Below are positions 46,456-55,063 of a stretch of DNA of 64,000 nt, piece by piece. The notes beneath the pieces are model-generated. The model was not told where the DNA came from. It did not search any database and worked only from the letters and a program-made list of their open reading frames with translations. The DNA is taken from positions 91,758 to 155,757 of the forward strand of contig VSOZ01000006.1 of the NCBI GenBank assembly GCA_009775095.1, read 5' to 3'. Each line of letters opens with the position of its first letter. Position 1 is the stretch's first letter. Source of the stretch: Muribaculum sp. GTDB lineage: Bacteria; Bacteroidota; Bacteroidia; Bacteroidales; Muribaculaceae. The position numbers and the translations under genes were made by a program.

Positions 46456-46490
46456 CGTCCTGATGTCATATGATGTCAGGACGTCTTTTT
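46456..46490. terminator. Terminator between rprY and the convergent small gene
   Basis: CGTCCTGA (46456-46463) pairs with TCAGGACG (46476-46483), followed by TCTTTTT. The T-tract reaches the stop codon of the gene on the minus strand. Confidence 0.75.
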
Positions 46491-46818
46491 ATCTGCTGCG
46501 CCATTGTGCAAACGGTCTGCGCCGTTTAAGATAATCGGGATCACTTTGATGGACGTAGGCTTCGCGCTCCATTGACAAAGAACAATAGCTGCCGAAAAGA
46601 TCGCCGCCTGACAAAATCGCTCTTATCAGCCACTCTGAAACGTAGATTATGTAGAACGGAATAATAAGCAGTTCCATCATCTGCCGCGTATGTATGCGTT
46701 CATGGTTCAGCAATTCCGGAGTGAACTCGGTGTTTGGCTTGACAAAAAGCAGTCCGCATATGTTTATGGCGCTGAAGCGTCGGCCTATGGGAAGCAGTCT
46801 GTTGCGTATTATTATCAT
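46489..46818 (-). CDS. Small HExxH-motif protein, possible zinc-binding peptidase-like
   Basis: The protein has 109 residues. It contains NHERIHTRQMMEL, an HExxH zinc motif (HERIH), followed by a hydrophobic stretch (LIIPFYIIYVSEWLI) and an acidic MEREAY that could supply a third ligand. This layout resembles the core of membrane-linked M56/BlaR1-type zinc proteases, but the protein is far too short to be a full one. It may be a miniature metalloprotein. It runs convergent with rprY and is followed by an exported protein gene upstream. Confidence 0.65.
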   Translation of the reverse strand: MIIIRNRLLPIGRRFSAINICGLLFVKPNTEFTPELLNHERIHTRQMMELLIIPFYIIYVSEWLIRAILSGGDLFGSYCSLSMEREAYVHQSDPDYLKRRRPFAQWRSR

Positions 46819-46831
46819 ATGGTTGCGTAGA

Positions 46832-47782
46832 TTACCAATAAGAATTGGTCTGTTGTATGCGGAGTACTTTCCCGTTCTGGAAGGTCACATAACGATTATT
46901 GGGATAATACCAGTAATTAAACGTTTTGCCTTTCGCTTCAGCTTGTTCAACCCGGTAGGGGCGTCCCCATGCCGTAACCACCATCTCTTCCGTCATAGCT
47001 ATGTCTATGTCGCCTCTTGCTATCTGTGGGCCGAATTTGTCTCCGAAACGTTTTGTCATTTCATTTATAAGGCTTTTACTGACGAAGCCGGTGACAGTGC
47101 GCCCGAACGGTGTCGATTTCACCTTCTCGCCCGAGCTGTTTTCAAGTATAAGAAAAGCACCGTCGCTTTTATTCATCTCCAAACCGATGTCGATACATCG
47201 GTACTCTTCGCCTTTTTCAGGGCGGATGATGCCGCCTTCAAGTCGTTTTACGTTATATCCAAGCGCTTCGAAAGTGCTACCTACATGCATCTCTTTCATC
47301 TTGTCGTAAAAGCCTACGCACGTGAAAGCCTGTGTAGCCGTGCCCGGCTTGAAGTAAATATCTTCGCCCGTCTTGTTGTCACGTAATAACAGGCAGTAAT
47401 TAAAATATTTTCCCGCCGGTTGGGTCCATACTTTTATCACGTCATAGTACCTTCCGGTTACAGCCTCCGGATCGGTATAACCGGTGCGTCCCTCCATTTG
47501 TTTGTAAACGTCGTGCTTCCCTTTAAGAATATTTCCGGTAAAGAATGCATCATGATATCCGATCTTGTATTCGTCAGATCCGTGCATGAAAAGGGTCTGT
47601 CCCGGAAATTTTGTGAAATGCGGGGCGTAAAACGGTATAAGGCTGTCATAAGGCTCGACATTATTTACAGTATATTCTTTCACCCCGTCTTCCGGGGCAA
47701 TAATATTGAGTTGGGCGTTTAACGTACATGGCATTAATACCATAATGGCATATGTCATGTCTTTTATATGGGCGAATTTCAT
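46832..47782 (-). CDS. Exported protein with BamE-like C-terminal motif, function unknown
   Basis: This 316-residue protein begins with a signal peptide (TYAIMVLMPCTLNAQ). Its middle is beta-rich and unassigned. The last 60 residues contain MTEEMVVTAWGRPYRVE, then WYYPNNRYVTFQNGKVLRI, which fits the 'G.P...W.Y......F.NGKV' pattern of SmpA/OmlA (BamE)-like modules. A -7 box (TATTTTTG, plus 47800-47807, minus strand) lies just before the start. Role unknown; envelope location likely. Confidence 0.65.
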   Translation of the reverse strand: MKFAHIKDMTYAIMVLMPCTLNAQLNIIAPEDGVKEYTVNNVEPYDSLIPFYAPHFTKFPGQTLFMHGSDEYKIGYHDAFFTGNILKGKHDVYKQMEGRTGYTDPEAVTGRYYDVIKVWTQPAGKYFNYCLLLRDNKTGEDIYFKPGTATQAFTCVGFYDKMKEMHVGSTFEALGYNVKRLEGGIIRPEKGEEYRCIDIGLEMNKSDGAFLILENSSGEKVKSTPFGRTVTGFVSKSLINEMTKRFGDKFGPQIARGDIDIAMTEEMVVTAWGRPYRVEQAEAKGKTFNYWYYPNNRYVTFQNGKVLRIQQTNSYW

Positions 47783-47879
47783 ATGATTGATATTTTGTGC
47801 AAAAATAATGCTATCCTTTAATAATCGCGCATGTTTTGATAGGTAAATTTCGGCAAAAGGGGATTTATGGCTGGAAATA

Positions 47880-47911
47880 TTGTGATATTTGACAAAAAAT
47901 CATTACCTTTG
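47880..47911 (+). promoter_or_regulatory. Promoter of the rplY operon
   Basis: TTGT (47880-47883), 20 bases, TACCTTTG (47904-47911) fits the consensus. The 91-base leader is AT-rich with an imperfect CCC/GGG hairpin and no clear regulator site. Confidence 0.6.
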
Positions 47912-48002
47912 CACCGCTTTTTAGCATCCCCGTGTGATGGGAAATTAAGGAGCATTATAAAATCACTTAATTTTGAGTAACACAATTAATTATTTCAACA
48001 AA

Positions 48003-48647
48003 ATGAAAACTTATCAATTGACAGCCGAACCGCGTACCGATCTCGGCAAGAAAGCAGCAAAGGCTCTTCGTGAGGAAAACAAAATCCCCGTAGTACTTAA
48101 CGGTGGCGAAATCGTGGAACTCCCGTATGCCGGTACTCTCAAGGCAGGAGAGAAACTCGTTGAAATCGACGCTAAGCGTGGTATCATAACTACTGACCTT
48201 ACCGTATCAAACGAGGACGTGCGCAAACTTATATACACCCCTGACATCTTCGCTATTGAACTTGACATCAACGGTGAGAAGAGAAACGCCGTGCTTCGTG
48301 AAGTGCAGTTCCACCCCGTAAAAGACACCATACTTCACATCGATCTTCTTGAAGTGAACGACAAGAAGCCCGTGGTAGTTGAAGTACCCGTTAAGCTCGA
48401 AGGCCACGCCGAAGGTGTGAAGGCCGGTGGTAAGCTTACACTCTCCATGAAGAAGATCAAGGTTAAAGCTCCTTATACCGCCATTCCCGAGCGCGTAGTC
48501 ATCAACATCGACCACCTCGGCCTTGGCAAGACTCTTCAGATCGGTGACCTGCACTTCGAAGGTCTTGAATTGATGAACGCCAAGAATGCTGTTGTATGTG
48601 CCGTTCAGCTCACTCGTGCTGCCCGCGGTGCCGCAGCTAAGGCATAA
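48003..48647 (+). CDS. rplY: 50S ribosomal protein L25/general stress protein Ctc
   Basis: L25 binds 5S rRNA in the large subunit. The 214-residue protein is the longer Ctc form: the N-terminal domain starts MKTYQLTAEPRTDLGKKAAK and includes REENKIPVVLNGG, and the C-terminal TL5-like domain follows with VVVEVPVKLEGHAEGVK. A short alanine-rich tail (ARGAAAKA) ends it. The ATG at 48003 is preferred over an in-frame start at 47973, because the family begins here. pth follows 11 bases later; this pair is classic. Confidence 0.95.
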   Translation: MKTYQLTAEPRTDLGKKAAKALREENKIPVVLNGGEIVELPYAGTLKAGEKLVEIDAKRGIITTDLTVSNEDVRKLIYTPDIFAIELDINGEKRNAVLREVQFHPVKDTILHIDLLEVNDKKPVVVEVPVKLEGHAEGVKAGGKLTLSMKKIKVKAPYTAIPERVVINIDHLGLGKTLQIGDLHFEGLELMNAKNAVVCAVQLTRAARGAAAKA

Positions 48648-48658
48648 TCGGTTGACGG

Positions 48659-49222
48659 ATGAAATACTTGATTGTCGGTTTGGGTAATATCGGTGATGAA
48701 TACCGTGGTACCCGCCACAACATAGGTTTTAGAATATTGGATGCCTTTGCAGAGGCATCCAATATTGCTTTTAGTACCGAACGATACGGTGATGTGGCAC
48801 GTATGAGGCTGAAAAACAAACAGCTGATACTGCTTAAACCGTCGACATACATGAACCTCAGCGGTAATGCCGTAAGATACTGGAAGGAGAAGGAGAACAT
48901 CGACCTCAGTCACATACTTGTGGTTGTGGATGACATAGCGCTACCTTTCGGAGCCATAAGAATCAAGCCGTCAGGAAGCGACGCCGGTCACAACGGTCTT
49001 AAAAACATTGCAGCCATGCTCAATACACAGGCTTATGCCCGTCTGCGCTTCGGAGTAGGAAACGACTTCCCGAAAGGGTGTCAGATCGATTATGTGCTCG
49101 GACACTTTTCGCTTGAACAGCGCCAACAGATGCCTGTGCGTGTAGATATAGCGTGCGATGCTATAAAAGCATTCTGCCTATCGGGAATTGATTTCGCCAT
49201 GTGTAATTTCAACAACAAATAG
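48659..49222 (+). CDS. pth: Peptidyl-tRNA hydrolase
   Basis: Pth cuts peptides from tRNA after drop-off and frees the tRNA. The 187-residue protein has YLIVGLGNIGDEYRGTRHNIG with the catalytic histidine, KPSTYMNLSGNAV, and VVVDDIALPFG with the essential aspartate, then DAGHNGLKNI. All key residues are present. It lies between rplY and an S4-domain protein gene in the same direction. Confidence 0.97.
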   Translation: MKYLIVGLGNIGDEYRGTRHNIGFRILDAFAEASNIAFSTERYGDVARMRLKNKQLILLKPSTYMNLSGNAVRYWKEKENIDLSHILVVVDDIALPFGAIRIKPSGSDAGHNGLKNIAAMLNTQAYARLRFGVGNDFPKGCQIDYVLGHFSLEQRQQMPVRVDIACDAIKAFCLSGIDFAMCNFNNK

Positions 49223-49226
49223 GGTT

Positions 49227-49664
49227 ATGGCAAAAAACGAAGAACGTATAGACAAATGGTTGTGGGCGATGCGTATATTCAAAACGCGCACCATATCGAC
49301 AGAGGCTTGTAAAAAAGGTCGCGTAATGATCGATGGGGTGGCGGTGAAGCCTTCACGTATGATAAAACCCGGCGATACGGTCAATGTAAGAAAACCTCCG
49401 GTCACGTACTCGTTTTTAGTGAAAGCTCTTGCAGAGAATCGTCTCGGTGCAAAGCTCGTGCCTGAATATATGGAGAACACCACGCCGCAGTCAGAACTTG
49501 ATTTGCTTGAAGTGGTTAAGATCAGCGGCTTTGTAGATCGTCGTAAAGGACTTGGTCGTCCTACCAAAAGGGAAGGGCGAGAATTGTCACGCTTCAAAGA
49601 GGATACATATGATGACGGCTGGGATTTTGATTTTGACCTCGACGATGACGATGATGATGAATAA
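49227..49664 (+). CDS. RNA-binding S4 domain protein, Hsp15-like
   Basis: The protein has 145 residues. The S4 RNA-binding domain (ERIDKWLWAMRIFKTRTIS, followed by ACKKGRVMIDG and KPGDTVNVRK) covers the first 75 residues, as in heat-shock protein 15 (HslR), which binds ribosomes with stalled nascent chains. The C-terminus is acidic (DFDLDDDDDDE). The ATG at 49227 (MAKNEERIDK) is preferred over 49188, because the earlier frame overlaps pth and adds residues unlike the family. It forms a translation-repair run with rplY and pth. Confidence 0.9.
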   Translation: MAKNEERIDKWLWAMRIFKTRTISTEACKKGRVMIDGVAVKPSRMIKPGDTVNVRKPPVTYSFLVKALAENRLGAKLVPEYMENTTPQSELDLLEVVKISGFVDRRKGLGRPTKREGRELSRFKEDTYDDGWDFDFDLDDDDDDE

Positions 49665-49674
49665 ATGATCTATT

Positions 49675-49708
49675 TTTGCTGTAGATATAAAATAAATGAC
49701 TATCTTTG
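49675..49708 (+). promoter_or_regulatory. Promoter of tRNA-Ser
   Basis: TATCTTTG (49701-49708) is a consensus -7 box 17 bases before the tRNA. TTTG at 49675-49678 may be the -33 box, with a slightly long 22-base spacing. Confidence 0.55.
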
Positions 49709-49725
49709 CAGCGCAAATGAGCTAT

Positions 49726-49813
49726 GGAGTGGTGCTCGAGTGGCTGAAGAGGCACGCCTGGAAAGCGTGTATACCCCAAAAGGGTATCCCGAGTTCGAAT
49801 CTCGGTCACTCCG
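49726..49813 (+). tRNA. tRNA-Ser (anticodon GGA)
   Basis: This 88-nt class II tRNA has acceptor GGAGTGG with TCACTCC, an anticodon loop CTGGAAA giving GGA (reads TCC/TCT), a long variable arm (TATACCCCAAAAGGGTA) and a T-arm GAGTTCGAATCTC. No CCA is encoded. A strong hairpin follows. Confidence 0.95.
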
Positions 49814-49819
49814 CTTGGT

Positions 49820-49879
49820 AAGTCTTTAATTATTAGCTTTTATATCGACAGGCTAACAATTAAAGGCTTTTCTTATTTT
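49820..49879 (+). terminator. Terminator of tRNA-Ser
   Basis: AAGTCTTTAATT (49820-49831) pairs with AATTAAAGGCTT (49858-49869), with one G-U, and inner TTAGC/GCTAA extends it. TTCTTATTTTT follows. Confidence 0.75.
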
Positions 49880-50006
49880 TATAATTGTAAAATATCGCGT
49901 TATCTTTGTGATAAAAAAGACTATGTAAAAGTCTAATATCCTTTTAGTTCTATTTTATCATTTAAAAAGGGCGCGGTTTGAGTAAATTATGTAACTTTGC
50001 GATAAT

Positions 50007-51998
50007 ATGAATAAAACCGTTGTTATCGTAGGCTTGACGGCAATGATGGCATTGTCCGTGCAGGCACAGAACAGAACTGAAGATAAGCCCCAGCAGAAAG
50101 GGCCGGATATACAGCAGGTGGCTTCGGCATGGAAGATAATACCGCCTCTCGGACTGCGTGAACCCGCTCCTGTCGACACACTTCCGCTAAACTATGGGCA
50201 GCGGTCGGTGCCTTCGGCGCAAAGCATTGCTTATGCTACAACTGGCAATCCGGGTGGAGCGGGGGAAACATTGCTGTTTTTTGACAGGGAACCATACAGC
50301 TCGTTCTTCTTTAACGATGCGTTGTATGACCGGTTGCCTTCACTGCGTACACAGCGGTTCTACAACACGCGAATACCGATGACGTTATTGTCATACAATA
50401 CCGGTGGCGATCGTGAGACTACACAGGACCGTCTTAATGCTGTTTTTTCCGGCAATATAAATCAGCGGGCCCAAGTGGGAGCTTTGTGCGACTATATATA
50501 CTCCAAAGGAAGCTACGATTATCAGGCCGTAAAAGGGCTTACTTGGGGCTTCTCCGGGTCATATATCGGCGAGCGTTATGAGATGCAGGCATTCTACAAC
50601 CACTGGAACACTCTCGGCATGGAGAATGGCGGTATAACCGATGACCTCTATATAACCGACCCGGCCGAGTTGCAGGGCGGTCAGAATGAGATAGAGCCGA
50701 AAGCCATACCTACACGGCTCACGGGAGCGTTCAACCGCTTAAAAGGCGGAGAACTCTATCTTAATAATATATATAAGGTAGGCTTCTGGCGGGAGGAAGA
50801 GATTGATGATACTACAACGGTGGAAAAGTATGTGCCCGTAACAAGTTTCTCTTGGACCTTGAACTACAAAAACGGAAGCCATAAATTCTTGGATAATGTG
50901 GAGCAGGACCGCGAATTTTGGAAAAATACCTATTTCGACTTGAAAGGGAGTGATGACTTGACTTCATACTGGTCATTGTCCAATACATTGGGAGTGTCGC
51001 TGCTTGAGGGCTTCAACAAGATAGCTCGTTTCGGTTTGTCGGCATTTGCCACGTATGAGATACGAAAATATAAACAGACTGCCGACACGCTTGATCTGAT
51101 GCCGGAAAAGCCGGAGGGGCTTACGCCATATCCGTTTGAGAACAAAGTCCCGGCCAAAGGTACGGAAAATCTTATGTGGATAGGGGGGCAGCTTACCAAA
51201 CAGCACGGCTCGATACTTACATACGAGGCAACGGCACGGTTCGGTGTTGCAGGTTCGGTTGCTGCCGACATGCATATAGACGGACATGTATCGACACGCT
51301 TCAAATTGTTTGGCGACACGGTATCTATAACCGGTTACGGACGGTTTCGTAACGAGGCTGCGCCATATCTGTTGCAGCACTATGTGTCCAACCATTTTAT
51401 TTGGGAAAATGATTTTGGCAAGACCCGCAGTCTGCGACTTGGCGGCTTGCTTGTCATACCTCATACACGTACACGGCTCAATATCGGTGTTGAAAATATA
51501 CAAAACAGCATCTACTTCAATTCCGATTGTATGCCGGTACAGCATGGTGGAAGCGTTCAGGTTCTGAGCGCGTCGCTTGACCAGAATTTCAAGTTCGGCC
51601 CCGTCCATCTGGATAACCGCGTGGTTTATCAGACTACCTCACAGGCTTCGGTGATACCGTTGCCTAAATTATCGGTGTACAGCAATCTCTATTTGGGCTT
51701 CAAGGTGGCAAGGGTGCTTGATGTACAGCTTGGCGTTGACTGCGACTACTATACCAAATATAAGGCGGTGGATTATCAGCCTGCCACTATGACGTTCTAT
51801 AACCAGAATGAAATAGAGTGCGGCAATTATCCATTTATGAATGCGTATGTAAACATGAAGCTGAGCAAAACCCGGTTTTACATAATGGTGTCGCACGTCA
51901 ATCAAGGATTGACCGGCACAAATTACTTCTCTATGCCTCACTATCCTCTCAATCCCCGCCGTTTTCAGCTCGGCCTCTCGATTGACTTCGCAAATTGA
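50007..51998 (+). CDS. Putative porin (outer membrane beta-barrel)
   Basis: This 663-residue protein has a signal peptide ending VQAQ, a short linker (HQQ-poor), then many amphipathic beta strands of outer-membrane barrel type. The late segment YFSMPHYPLNPRRFQLGLS matches the 'putative porin' family known in Bacteroidetes. The protein ends in an aromatic-rich strand with a final IDFAN. Its cargo is unknown. The ATG comes only 7 bases after a TAACTTTG box (49992-49999), so the mRNA could be almost leaderless. It is followed 6 bases later by an MltF-like binding protein. Confidence 0.85.
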   Translation: MNKTVVIVGLTAMMALSVQAQNRTEDKPQQKGPDIQQVASAWKIIPPLGLREPAPVDTLPLNYGQRSVPSAQSIAYATTGNPGGAGETLLFFDREPYSSFFFNDALYDRLPSLRTQRFYNTRIPMTLLSYNTGGDRETTQDRLNAVFSGNINQRAQVGALCDYIYSKGSYDYQAVKGLTWGFSGSYIGERYEMQAFYNHWNTLGMENGGITDDLYITDPAELQGGQNEIEPKAIPTRLTGAFNRLKGGELYLNNIYKVGFWREEEIDDTTTVEKYVPVTSFSWTLNYKNGSHKFLDNVEQDREFWKNTYFDLKGSDDLTSYWSLSNTLGVSLLEGFNKIARFGLSAFATYEIRKYKQTADTLDLMPEKPEGLTPYPFENKVPAKGTENLMWIGGQLTKQHGSILTYEATARFGVAGSVAADMHIDGHVSTRFKLFGDTVSITGYGRFRNEAAPYLLQHYVSNHFIWENDFGKTRSLRLGGLLVIPHTRTRLNIGVENIQNSIYFNSDCMPVQHGGSVQVLSASLDQNFKFGPVHLDNRVVYQTTSQASVIPLPKLSVYSNLYLGFKVARVLDVQLGVDCDYYTKYKAVDYQPATMTFYNQNEIECGNYPFMNAYVNMKLSKTRFYIMVSHVNQGLTGTNYFSMPHYPLNPRRFQLGLSIDFAN

Positions 51999-52004
51999 TA
52001 AATC

Positions 52005-52826
52005 ATGGCACTGAACAAGCTACAACATAAAGGACATGCATGGATCATGCTCGTAGGACTACTGCTTGTAATGGCCCTTATGTATTCGTTGAGACGGTGT
52101 CAGTACAAGGGAGAAGCTGACGGGGTGCGACCATCCGGAGGTGACACTATTGATGTCGCCATCGAGTATTCGCCGATGTCGTTGTATCGTTATGATGACA
52201 CTCTCGGAGGTTTTAATTATGATATGATAAGGCTGTTGGCGGAGAGACACGGTTTTACAGTAAAGTTTCATCCGGTTGTGAAGCTTGCCAAGTCGCTTGA
52301 ACATATAGAGGACAAAACGTATGACATACTTGTCGCCGATATACCTCTCACGGCGGAGTTCAAAGACCGTTATGACTTTCTTGAACCAGTATTGCTTGAT
52401 CGGCAGGTACTCGTACAGTTAAAGGATTCGACCGGACAACCGCAAATAAAAAACCGGCTCGACTTGGCCGGTGATACGGTGTGGGTGGTAGATGGTTCTT
52501 CGGTAGTTGGGCGCATCAATAATCTCGCGCATGAGATAGGCGATACGATTTACATAAATTATGAACCGGAATACGGAGCCGAACAACTGTTTATAATGAC
52601 AGCGACCGGTGAGATAAAACAAGCGGTAATCAATGAGCGGATAGCTAAATCTCTTTCAGCGGAGTATCCTGACGCTGATATATCGACCAATATATCATTC
52701 ACCCAGTTTCAGTCATGGATTGCAGGTAAGAAGCGCCCCGAATTTACCGATAGCCTCAATAAATGGATTATCGAGTTCAAGGGCACTCCAGAATACCGCA
52801 ATCTTGAAAAACGCTATGTGCGTTAA
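52005..52826 (+). CDS. MltF-like solute-binding protein lacking the lytic domain
   Basis: The protein has 273 residues, with an N-terminal membrane anchor (AWIMLVGLLLVMALMYSL). The rest is a type 3 periplasmic binding domain, similar in order to the N-terminal half of the MltF-like protein at 40520: compare ADIPLTAEFKDRY with ITVTAEFRKHI-like text there, and RQVLVQLKD with HQVLVQPKG. The catalytic lytic transglycosylase half is absent. It is encoded 6 bases after a putative porin. A ligand-sensing or binding role, rather than a catalytic one, is likely. Confidence 0.75.
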   Translation: MALNKLQHKGHAWIMLVGLLLVMALMYSLRRCQYKGEADGVRPSGGDTIDVAIEYSPMSLYRYDDTLGGFNYDMIRLLAERHGFTVKFHPVVKLAKSLEHIEDKTYDILVADIPLTAEFKDRYDFLEPVLLDRQVLVQLKDSTGQPQIKNRLDLAGDTVWVVDGSSVVGRINNLAHEIGDTIYINYEPEYGAEQLFIMTATGEIKQAVINERIAKSLSAEYPDADISTNISFTQFQSWIAGKKRPEFTDSLNKWIIEFKGTPEYRNLEKRYVR

Positions 52827-53728
52827 ATAAGTCCTACAATATCGTTTATGTCATCCACTCCGTGACGTAAACAATAATCGTCCATGTAATCGATAATTTT
52901 CATTGTCACCGCAGGGTCTATGAAGTTTGCGGTGCCGACTTCAACGGCTCTTGCTCCGGCAAGCATGAACTCTATGGCATCGCGTCCGTCCATAATTCCG
53001 CCAAGTCCGATTATCGGTATGCCTACGGCATGGGCCACCTGCCATACCATGCGTACCGCCACGGGACGTACTGCCGGACCCGACAGTCCTCCCGTGATTG
53101 TCGACAGACACGGACGTTGACGCTCGACATCAATGGCCATGCCCAGCAGGGTGTTGATCAATGACACCGCATCGGCGCCTTCCGCCTCAACGGCTTTCGC
53201 TATATCGGCTATGCTGGTGACGTTGGGCGACAGTTTTACAATAACGGTCTTGGGATATGCATTTCGCACCGCTTTGGTCACTTCGGCCGCACCGCTGCAT
53301 GTTGTACCGAAAGCCATTCCGCCCTGTTTCACGTTAGGACACGATATGTTTACCTCAATGGCGTTTATTCGGTCAAGTGGCGCGAGTTTCTCGCATACCG
53401 CTACATAATCGTCGATCGTGGCTCCCGACACATTAACTATAAGTTGGGAGTCTATATCCTTTATGCGGGGATATATATTCTGAATGAAGTAATCCACGCC
53501 TTTGTTCTGAAGACCTACGGCATTAAGCATACCGGAGGGTGTCTCAGCCATGCGGGGATAGGGGTTGCCTTCACGATGGTTTAGCGTAGTACCTTTTATG
53601 ATATATCCTCCAAGCCTGTTCAGGTCTATGAAGTCGGAGAATTCCTCGCCGTAACCGAATGTGCCGGATGCTGTGAGAACGGGGTTCTTTAACTCTAACG
53701 CGCCTATTTTTACTTCTAATCGAGCCAT
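52823..53728 (-). CDS. pyrD: Dihydroorotate dehydrogenase B, catalytic subunit
   Basis: This enzyme oxidises dihydroorotate to orotate in pyrimidine synthesis with FMN. The 301-residue protein shows LKNPVLTASGTFGYG at the N-terminus, NISCPNVKQGG with the active-site cysteine of the class 1B form, and GLGGIMDGRDAIEFMLAGA near the end. It pairs with PyrK, encoded just upstream in the operon with 13-base overlap, so the enzyme is the NAD-linked 1B type. It ends 4 bases into the convergent MltF-like gene. Confidence 0.95.
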   Translation of the reverse strand: MARLEVKIGALELKNPVLTASGTFGYGEEFSDFIDLNRLGGYIIKGTTLNHREGNPYPRMAETPSGMLNAVGLQNKGVDYFIQNIYPRIKDIDSQLIVNVSGATIDDYVAVCEKLAPLDRINAIEVNISCPNVKQGGMAFGTTCSGAAEVTKAVRNAYPKTVIVKLSPNVTSIADIAKAVEAEGADAVSLINTLLGMAIDVERQRPCLSTITGGLSGPAVRPVAVRMVWQVAHAVGIPIIGLGGIMDGRDAIEFMLAGARAVEVGTANFIDPAVTMKIIDYMDDYCLRHGVDDINDIVGLI

Positions 53729-54489
53729 GTCAATTCTTTTATATTAAATACAGGACCATCGGTACATACACACACATTGCCGCGTACGGTCTTCTCCACA
53801 CAACACAGGCATGCGCCGAGTCCGCACGCCATCATGTTTTCGAGCGATACTTCACAATCCGCGCCCATATCCGAGGCTTTACGGGCCACGGCTTTCATCA
53901 TCGGTGCCGGACCGCAGCAATATATTTTATCCCACTTTTGATTCAATATGCTATGAGTGGTTACAAGCCCTTTTTCGCCATATGAGCCGTCTTCGGTAGA
54001 GACATGTACTTGACCGATGCTGCTGAATTCATCCAGTTCAAGCACGTCTTTAAATGATCGTGCACCGATAAGGAAATGGGGGACATGTCCGTTTTTTTTC
54101 AGGACTTCGCCCCAATACAATAACGGAGCCACACCTACACCGCCTCCGATAAGCAATACACGTGCCGCAGCTTCGGGCGACGTAAAGCTATTCCCCAACG
54201 GCAATACCATGTTTATCGTATCGCCGGCCTTTTTCTCGGTCACGGCTTTTGTGCCGTCGCCGGCTTTTCTTATAAGCAACCACAACATGCCGCTTTCCCG
54301 GTCTACATAATTTATGGATATAGGACGACGAAGAAATGTGGTCTTGGAGTTATCAACCGCAATCTGTACAAATTGCCCGGGCAGAACCTCCGGCAAAATA
54401 CCGTCGACCGGTGATACTATAAGCAGAGAGTATAACTCATGCAGATGTCGGTTCTCAACAACCTTGAAATCGAGGATATATTTTTTCAT
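53716..54489 (-). CDS. pyrK: Dihydroorotate dehydrogenase B, electron transfer subunit
   Basis: PyrK carries electrons from PyrD through FAD and a 2Fe-2S cluster to NAD. The 257-residue protein has LRRPISINYV (FAD site), VLLIGGGVGVAPLLYW (nucleotide site) and the cluster cysteines MACGLGACLCC plus a later CVCTDGP. It overlaps pyrD by 13 bases. The promoter (TTTG, 20 bases, TAACTTTG) is at 54516-54547. Confidence 0.95.
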   Translation of the reverse strand: MKKYILDFKVVENRHLHELYSLLIVSPVDGILPEVLPGQFVQIAVDNSKTTFLRRPISINYVDRESGMLWLLIRKAGDGTKAVTEKKAGDTINMVLPLGNSFTSPEAAARVLLIGGGVGVAPLLYWGEVLKKNGHVPHFLIGARSFKDVLELDEFSSIGQVHVSTEDGSYGEKGLVTTHSILNQKWDKIYCCGPAPMMKAVARKASDMGADCEVSLENMMACGLGACLCCVEKTVRGNVCVCTDGPVFNIKELTWLD

Positions 54490-54515
54490 CTATAAAATAG
54501 GGTATATTGTAAACG

Positions 54516-54547
54516 CAAAGTTAGTTAATTTAGGTCTTCGGGACAAA
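54516..54547 (-). promoter_or_regulatory. Promoter of pyrK-pyrD
   Basis: On the minus strand TTTG (plus 54544-54547), 20 bases, TAACTTTG (plus 54516-54523) matches consensus fully. The -33 box lies inside the 3' end of the XRE-type regulator gene. Confidence 0.7.
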
Positions 54548-55063
54548 TGTTTCAAAACTGCTGTCGCTGTAAAATACCATTATGTTTACTACCTTTCTCG
54601 TACTGTCAACTCCAAGTGACATGGCCGATGCGTGAGACGGAGTCACTTTCTGCGCCGGTATCTCTTCTACAGGCTTGTTTATCGTATTAACCGGCATTTT
54701 TTCTTCCGGCGATTTTTTCTGAGTAAAATCAGACACATCTGAAAATAAGTTATTTTCAAACGCAAACCCCTCTGTATCAATATCGTCAGCGTCTGTATTA
54801 TTGCTTTCAGAGGCTTTTTGAAGCTCTGAGAATTGAATATTTCCATCTATCCACATATCACCTTCGCCAAACATAAGCCACAGGATGGATAAACTCGGAT
54901 ATGCTTCATGAATTTTATCAATAACCTCATTACTTACTTTTTTATTGCGCCCGTTCAATAATTGAGATAGCGACGGGCGGGGTATACCGCATGTATCTGC
55001 AAACTGTGAATTTTGAATTCCGGTTGCATCCATGAATTTTTTTATGCGCGAAGCGATATCCAT
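54530..55063 (-). CDS. XRE-type helix-turn-helix regulator with phage-repressor-like layout
   Basis: The 177-residue protein has a Cro/CI helix-turn-helix at residues 5-60 (DIASRIKKFMDATGIQNSQFA, split; then RPSLSQLLNGRNKKVS). A long polar middle region lies at about residues 75-140, and a short C-terminal end follows. The ATG at 55063 is preferred over a longer frame because the HTH starts here. Its promoter carries the inverted repeat TTTGCA-N10-TGCAAA overlapping the -7 box, so it probably represses itself. Targets beyond that are unknown; the AT-rich gap upstream contains several similar hexamers. Confidence 0.8.
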   Translation of the reverse strand: MDIASRIKKFMDATGIQNSQFADTCGIPRPSLSQLLNGRNKKVSNEVIDKIHEAYPSLSILWLMFGEGDMWIDGNIQFSELQKASESNNTDADDIDTEGFAFENNLFSDVSDFTQKKSPEEKMPVNTINKPVEEIPAQKVTPSHASAMSLGVDSTRKVVNIMVFYSDSSFETFVPKT

